Positions 6,582 to 13,950 of a DNA stretch of 17,093 bases are shown here, piece after piece. The notes under the pieces are model-generated. The model was given only the letters and a program-made list of their open reading frames with translations. It had not been told where the DNA came from and did not search any database. Made by a program: the position numbers and the translations under genes. Origin of the DNA: an uncultured Blautia sp. (GTDB lineage Bacteria > Bacillota > Clostridia > Lachnospirales > Lachnospiraceae); the NCBI GenBank assembly GCA_900551715.1, contig URXG01000058.1:1-17093 (forward strand), in the 5' to 3' direction. Each line of letters starts with the position of its first letter. Within the stretch, counting starts at the first letter, position 1.

Positions 6582-7460
6582 TTATTCTGCTGCCTCCTCG
6601 CTATCTGCAGCTTCTGCGTCTGCTCCTTCTGCATCATTGTCCTCTGTAGTATCTGTCTCATCAGATGCTTTCAGAGTTACCATGTCAGCGATCTCATATT
6701 TTTCTGCAAGATCTGCTACTGTACCGTCATCAGCCAGTTTCTGAAGATCTGCATTAACAATATCACAGAGCTCGTCATTGCCTTTCTTGAATCCGATAGC
6801 GTACTGTTCTGTATTCAATGTCTCATCCAGGATTTTGAAGCCTTTACCTCTGGAATTCAGCTGATATTTGGCAACACCGATATCAATAGCCAGTGCATCC
6901 AGTGCTCCTGCCTGCAGTTCTGTAAATGCAGTGTTGTAATCTGCAAATTCATTCAATGCTCCAAAAGTATCTGCCAGTTCTTTCTGACCACCGTCTTCTT
7001 CACTCTGAAGAAGATCCAGTGCTGCTGATGCAGCCTGCACACCAACGGTTTTACCTGCCAGATCTGTCAGCTTTTCGATTCCGGAATCCTCTGCAACGAC
7101 GATCACCTGGCTGTTGTCTACATATGGATCTGAGAAAGTATAATCATCTTCTCTTCCGTTCATGGTGAAACCATTCCAGATACAGTCAATAGATCCTGAA
7201 TTCAGTTCCATATCCTTGGAATCCCAGTTGATAGGTTTCTTTTCCAGGGTCCAGCCTTCCATGTCACATACAGCCTGTGCCAGTTCAAGATCAAATCCTG
7301 TGTATTCGCCATCCTCATCCATATAGCCATATGGCGGATATTCTGCATCAAATCCTACAATAAGTGTCTTATCTTCCACGCCTGCCTGTACACTCACTGC
7401 AGACATCATCCCTATAGTCATTACTGCAGCCATAAGTACCGCAACTGTTTTTTTCTTCAT
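6582..7460 (-). CDS. Amino acid ABC transporter substrate-binding protein (SBP family 3), no lipobox
   Basis: The 292-aa protein captures a polar amino acid outside the cell. An N-terminal signal peptide (KKK, then a hydrophobic core to about residue 24) ends in VQA-G, a signal peptidase I site after about residue 26. The family-3 fold starts with LIVGFDAEYPPYGYMDEDG (33-51) and includes FDLELAQAV and DCIWNGFTMNGRE. Two things are odd. There is no cysteine at the signal-peptide end, although Gram-positive binding proteins are usually lipid-anchored. The last 28 residues (265-292) form a low-complexity acidic tail with 13 D/E and no K or R. ATG 7460 follows AGAGGAG at good spacing. It has its own promoter and heads the importer operon. 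Confidence 0.93.
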   Translation of the reverse strand: MKKKTVAVLMAAVMTIGMMSAVSVQAGVEDKTLIVGFDAEYPPYGYMDEDGEYTGFDLELAQAVCDMEGWTLEKKPINWDSKDMELNSGSIDCIWNGFTMNGREDDYTFSDPYVDNSQVIVVAEDSGIEKLTDLAGKTVGVQAASAALDLLQSEEDGGQKELADTFGALNEFADYNTAFTELQAGALDALAIDIGVAKYQLNSRGKGFKILDETLNTEQYAIGFKKGNDELCDIVNADLQKLADDGTVADLAEKYEIADMVTLKASDETDTTEDNDAEGADAEAADSEEAAE

Positions 7461-7518
7461 TGCTCTATCTCCTCTAAATTTTATCTTTTATCACGTAGTC
7501 ACTCTACCATGTGAAAGT

Positions 7519-7547
7519 ATCGTAACATACGCCACATTTTCTGTCAA
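7519..7547 (-). promoter_or_regulatory. Sigma-A-type promoter of the amino acid importer operon
   Basis: On the minus strand a perfect -35 TTGACA (7542-7547) is 17 bp from -10 TACGAT (7519-7524, four of six consensus bases). It lies about 60 bp before the binding-protein start and just after the GH13 gene. I see no clear terminator after GH13, so some read-through may also feed this operon. Confidence 0.65.
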
Positions 7548-7586
7548 GAAGATTCTGGCTTTCAGAGAAATGATTTTTTCGTTGTG

Positions 7587-9692
7587 TTACTGGTCTTTGT
7601 GATAAAGAAGGGTGACACTTCTTTGAGGCAGCAGCAGTCTGATTGCTCCAGCTCTTGCAATAACCAGTTTCTGTTCTTCTGAATATCCATTCTGTTCAGA
7701 CTGGAGCAACATCAGAAGAGGGGTATCTTCCAGTCTGGATATTCCTGCCGGCCACAGCTCGATCATTACTTCCCTGGCTTCATCTCTGTTGTTCAGGATC
7801 ACGATCATCTGCTCTGTATGGGAAAATCTTCCATAACATAATCCCTGATAGTCGTTCCACAGGAATTTCAGTGAGCCCCTGCTGAGAATCTTGTATTTCT
7901 TATGAATAGCGATCATTTTTTTATAAAAACTAAGAAGTTCTCTGTCTTCATTGCCCCATGGATAAGTCCGTCTGTTATCAGGATCCGTAAATCCACAGAC
8001 CCCTGCCTCATCGCCATAATATACCGTCGGTGCTCCCGGCCAGGTCATCTGGATGCCGATTGCCTCACGCATCACTGCCGGATTGATACCTTCGGAAGCA
8101 GCTTCATAACCTGCATAGGAAACCCTACCTACTCTCCGGTTGGTTCTTGTAAGGAATCTGGAATGATCATGATTGGAAAGCTCGTTCATGGCAGTAGTCA
8201 GCGCTGACATATGCAAAGCCCGCATATGGGTCTTCATAGCTCCGATAAACGCATCACTGTTGCCATAGAGATCTTCTCTGTATTCATCACTGTGCTTTTC
8301 CATTCCTGTCAGGAACCAGGTTACCGGTCCCATAAAGGCATCGTAATTCATAACAGAATCCCATTCGTCTCCCTGAAGCCAGCCTTCCGGATTACCATAA
8401 TGTTCTGCAAGGATCAGTGCCTGAGGATTGGCAGCCTTTACTGCTTTTCGGAAATCCTTCCAGAATTTGTGATTAAATTCATTGCTGTGTCCCAGATCTG
8501 CTGCCACATCCAGTCTCCATCCATCCACATTATAGGGAGGGGAAACCCATTTTGTAGCTATCTTCAGCACGTAATCATAAAGTTCTCTGGAACCTTCGTA
8601 GTTCAGCTTGGGAAGGGTATCGTGCGCCCACCATCCGTCATAACTGGGGTTATAAGGCCACTGATCCGGATCTTTGAAATCAAAGAAATTACGGTAAGGG
8701 CTGTCTGCGGAAACATAGGCTCCCGGTGCATATCCCTCTTGCCCTTCATAGATTCGTTCTCTGTCCATCCATTTATTAAAAGAACCACAGTGATTAAATA
8801 CTCCGTCCAGAATGATTTTCATACCTCTTCTGTGAAGTTCCTCTACCAGTCTGGCAAAAAATTTATTGCTGGCCTCCAGGTTCTTTTTGTCTGTTACACG
8901 CTTAATGTATTTGGTTGCGTGGGAATTATCTTTATCCCCGGGCATAAGAAGCCCTTCTCCATCCTGTACGATCACTCCATAATGGGGATCCACATAATCA
9001 TAGTCCTGACAGTCATATTTGTGATTACTTGGAGATACAAAAATCGGATTCAGATAAAGAACTTCCACACCCAGATCCTGAAGGTAATCCAGTTTTTCCA
9101 TGATTCCCTGAAGATCGCCGCCATAAAATTCCCGGACACCCATAGTCGCCGGAGGTTTTGCCCAGTTCAGGATACGTTCTGTATGCTCGCCTATATAGGT
9201 ATATTCTCCTGTCTGCACATCATTCTGGGTATCTCCATTATAAAAACGATCCACAAAAATCTGATACATCACTGCGCCTTTGGCCCAGTCCGGAGTACTG
9301 TATCCAGGATAGATCTCAAAAGCATCCCGTTCCTGATGCTCTGCTGTCACTCCTTTTTCGTTATAATAGCAGGTGATCCATCCATAATGGACTTCAAAAT
9401 AGTACCGGTATATCTCATTCGGCATGATGATCTTTGTCCCATAATAATCAAAGCCCTTGATGGTCTTGTATACTTTCATTTTCTGTTTCTGGTCACCGGA
9501 CACAAGATAAACTGCATCCACATTGTTTTTCTGGGTGCGGAAACTGAGCATTACTTTTTCCCCGGCTTTTGGTTCTTCCGGGTTTCTGTAATATCTGGTT
9601 CCATCGCTAAACAGGGCATTTTTATTCAGTACAGGCCGCATATTCAGGATGTACTGCATCTTTCTGTTAATGTTCTCATTTTCATGATTCAT
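7587..9692 (-). CDS. GH13 alpha-glucan hydrolase (neopullulanase/cyclomaltodextrinase-like)
   Basis: This alpha-amylase-family enzyme hydrolyses alpha-glucans or short maltodextrins. It has no signal peptide, so it should act in the cytoplasm on imported oligosaccharides or storage glucan. From the chosen start it is 701 aa: an N-terminal beta-sandwich of CBM34 type (about 10-125), then the catalytic barrel opening with YQIFVDRFYNGD (143-154). Conserved regions are DGVFNH (296-301), LPKLN (360-364, the region V form typical of the neopullulanase group), GWRLDVAAD with nucleophile D395, E430 in LAEHYG (acid/base), and LSNHDH with D509. ATG 9692 follows GAGG at 8 nt; an in-frame ATG at 9725 lacks a ribosome binding site. 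It has a candidate promoter at 9856-9884 and no sugar transporter beside it. Exact substrate specificity is not certain. Confidence 0.93.
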   Translation of the reverse strand: MNHENENINRKMQYILNMRPVLNKNALFSDGTRYYRNPEEPKAGEKVMLSFRTQKNNVDAVYLVSGDQKQKMKVYKTIKGFDYYGTKIIMPNEIYRYYFEVHYGWITCYYNEKGVTAEHQERDAFEIYPGYSTPDWAKGAVMYQIFVDRFYNGDTQNDVQTGEYTYIGEHTERILNWAKPPATMGVREFYGGDLQGIMEKLDYLQDLGVEVLYLNPIFVSPSNHKYDCQDYDYVDPHYGVIVQDGEGLLMPGDKDNSHATKYIKRVTDKKNLEASNKFFARLVEELHRRGMKIILDGVFNHCGSFNKWMDRERIYEGQEGYAPGAYVSADSPYRNFFDFKDPDQWPYNPSYDGWWAHDTLPKLNYEGSRELYDYVLKIATKWVSPPYNVDGWRLDVAADLGHSNEFNHKFWKDFRKAVKAANPQALILAEHYGNPEGWLQGDEWDSVMNYDAFMGPVTWFLTGMEKHSDEYREDLYGNSDAFIGAMKTHMRALHMSALTTAMNELSNHDHSRFLTRTNRRVGRVSYAGYEAASEGINPAVMREAIGIQMTWPGAPTVYYGDEAGVCGFTDPDNRRTYPWGNEDRELLSFYKKMIAIHKKYKILSRGSLKFLWNDYQGLCYGRFSHTEQMIVILNNRDEAREVMIELWPAGISRLEDTPLLMLLQSEQNGYSEEQKLVIARAGAIRLLLPQRSVTLLYHKDQ

Positions 9693-9759
9693 ATTTTTTC
9701 CTCTTATTCTAAACATATGATACAATCAGCTCCTTCGGAACTGCTGTAACGTATCTTTT

Positions 9760-9831
9760 TTATTTAACAACTCTGTGGAGCACATTCATCAGAGAATCCA
9801 CACTGATGGGTTTGGTCAGAAATAATAATAT
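9760..9831 (-). pseudogene. Degenerate C-terminal remnant of a response-regulator receiver (REC) domain
   Basis: Read on the minus strand, 9822 to 9763 encodes FLTKPISVDSLMNVLHRVVK followed by TAA. This has the look of the last beta strand and helix of a CheY-like receiver domain: the invariant Lys-Pro pair, then a D/E-x-L...L amphipathic helix. Upstream the frame is open only back to a TAA about 30 nt further, through AT-rich sequence without receiver features, and there is no suitable start codon or ribosome binding site. I read it as the tail of a deleted two-component regulator or hybrid kinase, stranded 68 bp before the GH13 start. With about 20 residues, the assignment is pattern-based only. 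Confidence 0.5.
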
Positions 9832-9855
9832 GTTATGAACTTATTGTTCTTCTTC

Positions 9856-9884
9856 AGTATAATATAATTGAGATTTGAGAACAA
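9856..9884 (-). promoter_or_regulatory. Putative sigma-A-type promoter ahead of the receiver remnant and GH13 gene
   Basis: On the minus strand -35 TTGTTC (9879-9884) and -10 TATACT (9856-9861) are 17 bp apart, just downstream of the bidirectional terminator. It is the best promoter in the gap and would give the GH13 gene a leader of about 155 nt that includes the receiver relic. No catabolite-repression (cre) site is obvious. Confidence 0.55.
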
Positions 9885-9906
9885 GTGTTTTATTAATTTT
9901 ATAATG

Positions 9907-9939
9907 AAAAAAAGACAGCGGGATAGGCTGTCTTTTTTT
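9907..9939. terminator. Bidirectional intrinsic terminator downstream of ftsH
   Basis: AAAAAAAGACAGC (9907-9919) and GCTGTCTTTTTTT (9927-9939) form a perfect inverted repeat with a 7-nt loop. It leaves a GC-containing stem with a T-run in both directions. It is the first convincing terminator after ftsH, about 155 bp past its stop codon, and insulates the ftsH transcript from the GH13 promoter. Confidence 0.85.
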
Positions 9940-10092
9940 GGAGAAGGTATTTCTTCTTATGGGGTGTAGCAAAAACTATATAATGTATTGGGGGGTTTTT
10001 ACGATATATATAATAGCATGTGTCTACAAATAAGTGTGCACAAAGTTCACAAAATTTGATATAAGTTTTTGTCTATATTGTATATCGTATTT
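9940..10092. other. AT-rich non-coding stretch between ftsH and its terminator
   Basis: This part of the 400-bp intergenic region holds no open frame with a ribosome binding site. It is AT-rich with a run of six G (9990-9995) and scattered short repeats: ACGATATA (10001-10008) against TATATCGT (10081-10088), and two CACAAA copies near 10039-10054. On the minus strand it would be the ftsH 3' untranslated region. I see no RNA family I recognise. Confidence 0.4.
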
Positions 10093-11922
10093 TCAACACT
10101 CTTTGTTTTCTGCTGTAAAAAGTGTCTCAAACTCTTCTCTGTGTACTTTTTCCTTCTTTAAAAGAAGGGCTGCGCACTGATGAAGGACATCCTGATGTTC
10201 CAGAATAATCTCCTTTGCCTTCTCATGGCATTCATCTATGATCCTGTGGATCTCCTGGTCGATCTCCTTGGCAACTTCTTCACTGTAACCTCTGGTATGT
10301 GCCAGATCTCTTCCGATAAATACCTCATCGCTGTCATCTCCGTAGGCGATCAGTCCAAGTCTGTCAGACATGCCGTACTGCATAACCATAGCTCTGGCTG
10401 TGGAAGTAGCACGTTTGATATCGTTGGATGCACCTGTGGTAATGTCACCAAAGATGATCTCTTCTGCCACACGTCCACCCAGAAGTGTGGTAATATCCTG
10501 AAGCATTTTGCCTTTTGTATTAAAGATCTCGTCATTTTCAGGAAGAGGCATGGTATACCCAGCTGCACCTACTCCTGTAGGAATAATGGAGATTGTGTAA
10601 ACAGGATCCATATCCGGCAGCACATGGAAAAGAATGGCATGTCCTGCTTCATGGTAGGCTGTAATCTTCTTTTCTTTGTCGGAGATTACCTTGCTGCGTT
10701 TTTCTGCACCGATTCCAACTTTGATAAATGCAGCTTTGATATCTGGCTGGGTAATATAATTCCTGGTTGCTTTGGCTGCCATGATCGCAGCTTCGTTAAG
10801 AAGGTTTTCCAGATCTGCTCCTGTAAATCCTGCTGTTGTCTGTGCGATCTGTGCCAGATCCACATCTTCTCCCAGAGGTTTGTCCTTGGCATGTACACGA
10901 AGAATCTCTTCTCTTCCCTTAATGTCAGGTCTGCCTACTGCCACCTTACGGTCAAAACGTCCCGGACGAAGGATCGCCGGATCCAGAATATCCACTCTGT
11001 TGGTAGCTGCCATAACAATAATGCCCTCATTAACCCCGAAACCGTCCATTTCTACAAGGAGCTGGTTCAGAGTCTGTTCTCTTTCGTCATGGCCACCACC
11101 CATGCCTGTGCCTCGCTGTCTGGCAACTGCATCGATCTCATCAATAAAGATGATACATGGAGCATGTTTCTTGCCTTCTTCAAAAAGGTCTCTTACTCGT
11201 GATGCACCTACACCAACAAACATTTCCACAAAGTCAGAACCGGAAATAGAGAAGAAAGGCACTCCTGCCTCTCCTGCCACTGCTTTGGCAAGAAGAGTCT
11301 TACCTGTTCCAGGAGGTCCTACAAGCAGTACACCCTTGGGGATACGTGCTCCTACACTGGTATATTTCTGTGGGGATTTCAGAAAATCCACCACTTCTAC
11401 CAGGTCTTCTTTTTCTTCCTGAAGTCCTGCTACATTCTGGAAAGTAACTTTTTTGTCATCAGGCAGCATCATACGTGCACGACTTTTGCCGAAATTCATC
11501 ATTTTGGCATTGCTGCCCCCTCCGGACATCTGCCGGTTCATCATCATGAATAAAAATATGATCAGTGCTCCCATAAGAAGAGTAGGCAACAGAGATGTAA
11601 GAAACGCATTATCCTGGGGAACGTTCTGGACCTGAGCTTCAATATCATATTCTTCCAGCACCTCTTGTGCATCCTTTACATCCGTTACATATACTCTTTT
11701 CTGACCCTCACCCTGAATCTCTGCCAGAACAGAACCCGTCGGTACTTCTTTGTTCTGATAAATTTTTGCGGATGATATTTTCCCGTCTTTTGCGGATTGT
11801 TCCAGCGCCTCCATCGTATAGTCACTCTGGGTAGCCACCTGATTGTTCAGATAAAAATACCCAGCCACCAGCATTACGATCAATACTAGATACAGTCCGG
11901 TTCTGCTTGGCTGTCTGTTCAC
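10093..11922 (-). CDS. ftsH: ATP-dependent zinc metalloprotease FtsH
   Basis: FtsH is a hexameric, membrane-anchored AAA+ protease that extracts and degrades membrane and regulatory proteins; in Bacillus it also supports sporulation. The 609-aa sequence shows TM1 (about 9-27), an extracytoplasmic domain, TM2 (about 107-128), Walker A GPPGTGKT (202-209), Walker B IIFIDE (257-262), the second region of homology with LRPGRFDR (318-325), the zinc motif HEAGH (424-428), and D501 as the probable third zinc ligand. The start is GTG at 11922, preceded by AAAGGAG at 9 nt. It is the last gene of the tilS-hpt-ftsH run, 15 bp after hpt, the usual Firmicutes order. Confidence 0.98.
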   Translation of the reverse strand: MNRQPSRTGLYLVLIVMLVAGYFYLNNQVATQSDYTMEALEQSAKDGKISSAKIYQNKEVPTGSVLAEIQGEGQKRVYVTDVKDAQEVLEEYDIEAQVQNVPQDNAFLTSLLPTLLMGALIIFLFMMMNRQMSGGGSNAKMMNFGKSRARMMLPDDKKVTFQNVAGLQEEKEDLVEVVDFLKSPQKYTSVGARIPKGVLLVGPPGTGKTLLAKAVAGEAGVPFFSISGSDFVEMFVGVGASRVRDLFEEGKKHAPCIIFIDEIDAVARQRGTGMGGGHDEREQTLNQLLVEMDGFGVNEGIIVMAATNRVDILDPAILRPGRFDRKVAVGRPDIKGREEILRVHAKDKPLGEDVDLAQIAQTTAGFTGADLENLLNEAAIMAAKATRNYITQPDIKAAFIKVGIGAEKRSKVISDKEKKITAYHEAGHAILFHVLPDMDPVYTISIIPTGVGAAGYTMPLPENDEIFNTKGKMLQDITTLLGGRVAEEIIFGDITTGASNDIKRATSTARAMVMQYGMSDRLGLIAYGDDSDEVFIGRDLAHTRGYSEEVAKEIDQEIHRIIDECHEKAKEIILEHQDVLHQCAALLLKKEKVHREEFETLFTAENKEC

Positions 11923-11937
11923 TTACAGAATCTCCTT

Positions 11938-12468
11938 TCAATCTTCGTCTAATTCAACCACCCCGATGAAGGGAAGGTTTCTATATTTCTGAGCGTAATC
12001 CAGTCCATAACCCACTACAAACTCATCCGGAATATTGAAGCAGCAGTAATCTACGTCTACTTTCTTGACTCTTCGCTCTGGTTTGTCCAGAAGCGTACAG
12101 AGACGGATGCTGTTTGGATTACGTCCCTTCAGAATCTCAATAAGATAACTTAATGTTCTTCCAGAATCAATGATATCCTCAACGATCAGAACATCTTTGC
12201 CGATCAGTGGCTGATCCAAATCCTTAACGATCTTTACAACGCCGCTTGACTTGGTGTCATCTCCGTAGCTAGATACAGACATAAAGTCCAGGGATACCGG
12301 AACAGTAATTCTCTTTGCAAGCTCACAGGTAAAGAATACACCGCCTTTCAGTACACAGATAAGATGGATCTCTTTTCCTGCATAATCTTTGCTGATCTGT
12401 TCTGCGATCTTTTTGATTCTGGCATCCACTTCTTCCTCGCTAAGTAAAACCTTGATTTTCTCACTCAT
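11938..12468 (-). CDS. hpt: Hypoxanthine phosphoribosyltransferase
   Basis: This purine-salvage enzyme makes IMP (and usually GMP) from hypoxanthine or guanine and PRPP in the cytoplasm. The 176-aa length is typical. The PRPP-binding motif VLIVEDIIDSGRTL spans 93-106, the early VLKGG loop is at 39-43, and SVSSYGD (64-70) matches the flexible active-site loop. Its ATG overlaps the tilS 3' end by 8 bp, and its AAGGAGG ribosome binding site lies within the last tilS codons, so the two are translationally coupled. In Bacillus the HprT, TilS and FtsH proteins are made from the same arrangement. Confidence 0.97.
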   Translation of the reverse strand: MSEKIKVLLSEEEVDARIKKIAEQISKDYAGKEIHLICVLKGGVFFTCELAKRITVPVSLDFMSVSSYGDDTKSSGVVKIVKDLDQPLIGKDVLIVEDIIDSGRTLSYLIEILKGRNPNSIRLCTLLDKPERRVKKVDVDYCCFNIPDEFVVGYGLDYAQKYRNLPFIGVVELDED

Positions 12469-13888
12469 TATGACTTCCTCCTTGGTATTTTATTTCTAAT
12501 ACATTCCTTGTACAGGAAGTAATTTTGTATTTTTCGCTGATCCGTCCTCCAACCAGCCACAGAACCTCACTGCCTTCTGCGATCACAGGAATCTGATCCC
12601 GGATCTCTCTGGGAATCTTGTCGTCGATCATACAGCGGGTAAGCTTTTTGTGATCCCCATTCTGATTTACCACCAGACAATCATCGCTTCTTCTGGTACG
12701 AACGGACAGTCTGCTTTTTATTTTATCACAATCAAACCATTTCGTATACTTTTTTTCCAAAATCTTCTGACCTGTATAAGAAAAAATCCTTGTTGAGATT
12801 TTTTCTCCACAAAAATCCGTTTTCCCTGGTATCTGAAGTTTTGTTTCCGCCTGCTTCTGGTGACTTTCCGAAAGGCTCTCTGCATTGGCAGTTTTCTTTC
12901 GAAGACAGATTCCCCCATACTCCCGAAGAGCTTCTGTATCATAGGGCAGGTCTGATCTTTTGCCGGTTCCACTCCGGTAAAGTTTCTGAACCATATGAAC
13001 ATGCACAGAAGTAATATCCTTGCTGCTGCCACAGATCCAGCTCAGACTCTGACGTATTCCGTAGGTCTGAAGAATTTCTTCCTTCTGAAAGAATTTATCC
13101 TCTATAAAAATCCTGTCTGCCTGTATCCGGGCATATTGTCTTAACAGGCTCTCTGTCTGTTTTTCCATAAAAGCATCTACCTGAGATAATATTCCGGCTG
13201 TCTCAGCCATATGCTCTATGGCTTTCTCATTGACTTCCTGTTCCAGAAGGGGCAGAATATGCCTTCGGATCCTATTTCTGGTATAGCCATCTTCCAGATT
13301 GCTGCTGTCCACAGCAAAAGAAATCTGCCTTTCTTTTACATAATTGTCAATTTCTTTTCGATCTAAACACAAAAGTGGACGGATCACCTGATCTGTTACC
13401 GGTTTTATGGCAGCCAGGCCCCGAAGACCGGTTCCCCTTGCCAGATGATGAATCATAGTTTCTGCCAGATCATTCTGATTATGTGCCACAGCTGTAACCA
13501 TCCGTCTGTATCCCTTCTGACTGTTCTTTGTCTTTTCTGAGGCAAAAGCTTCCTGACGTACCTTCCGTCCGGTTTCTTCATGTCCCATTTTCCATTTCCG
13601 GGACAATGCGGGAACATCATATCTGTATACCTTGAAAGGGATTCCCTGCTCTTTGCAGAAAGCTTCTACTATCTTTTCATCCCGATCGGCCTCTTCACCC
13701 CGGATTCCATGATTCACATGTACTGCCTGGAGGGAAAATCCTGTTTCTTCTCTCAGCTTCCAGAGAATATCCAGCATAGTCATGGAATCAGCCCCCCCTG
13801 ACACACCTGCGATCACCAGAATACCATTCTGTAACATCTGATTACTGCTGATGAAATTTCTGACTTTTTCGATTGTTTTTTCCTGCAT
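12461..13888 (-). CDS. tilS: tRNA(Ile)-lysidine synthetase
   Basis: TilS attaches lysine to cytidine 34 of the CAU-anticodon tRNA-Ile, changing its identity from methionine to isoleucine; it is essential. The 475-aa product has the N-type ATP pyrophosphatase loop SGGADS (30-35), the conserved HVNHGIRG (58-65), and HNQNDLAET followed by HHLARGTGLRGL further on. The C-terminal TilS domain is recognisable by RTRRSDDCL...KKLTRCMIDDKIPR. ATG 13888 follows GGAGAAGGG at suitable spacing. It lies 62 bp downstream of spoIIE with no terminator visible, so it may be partly read from the spoIIE promoter. The B. subtilis yabS and yabT genes that sit between spoIIE and tilS are absent. Confidence 0.96.
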   Translation of the reverse strand: MQEKTIEKVRNFISSNQMLQNGILVIAGVSGGADSMTMLDILWKLREETGFSLQAVHVNHGIRGEEADRDEKIVEAFCKEQGIPFKVYRYDVPALSRKWKMGHEETGRKVRQEAFASEKTKNSQKGYRRMVTAVAHNQNDLAETMIHHLARGTGLRGLAAIKPVTDQVIRPLLCLDRKEIDNYVKERQISFAVDSSNLEDGYTRNRIRRHILPLLEQEVNEKAIEHMAETAGILSQVDAFMEKQTESLLRQYARIQADRIFIEDKFFQKEEILQTYGIRQSLSWICGSSKDITSVHVHMVQKLYRSGTGKRSDLPYDTEALREYGGICLRKKTANAESLSESHQKQAETKLQIPGKTDFCGEKISTRIFSYTGQKILEKKYTKWFDCDKIKSRLSVRTRRSDDCLVVNQNGDHKKLTRCMIDDKIPREIRDQIPVIAEGSEVLWLVGGRISEKYKITSCTRNVLEIKYQGGSHNE

Positions 13889-13950
13889 ATTCCCTTCTCC
13901 ATTTTCTCCATGTTCGGTACAGATTCTTTTTCTTCCTTCAACGTAAAATC

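Noticed and set aside
7545..7586. A terminator after the GH13 gene (TTCT...AGAA stem)
   Set aside because: The stem is short, bulged and lacks a U-run on the minus strand.
9727..9743. A 7-bp hairpin upstream of the GH13 start as a terminator of the lost regulator
   Set aside because: It contains a G-T pair and a 3-nt loop and has no T-run; too weak to call.
8211..9749. A 512-codon open frame on the plus strand opposite the GH13 gene
   Set aside because: It is an antisense shadow of a gene with full catalytic motifs. It has no recognisable domain or ribosome binding site. The similar long plus-strand frames opposite purB, purA and ftsH are shadows for the same reason.
9904..9969. A 21-codon plus-strand frame starting MKKRQRDRL
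   Set aside because: It runs through the bidirectional terminator, has no ribosome binding site and no promoter in range.
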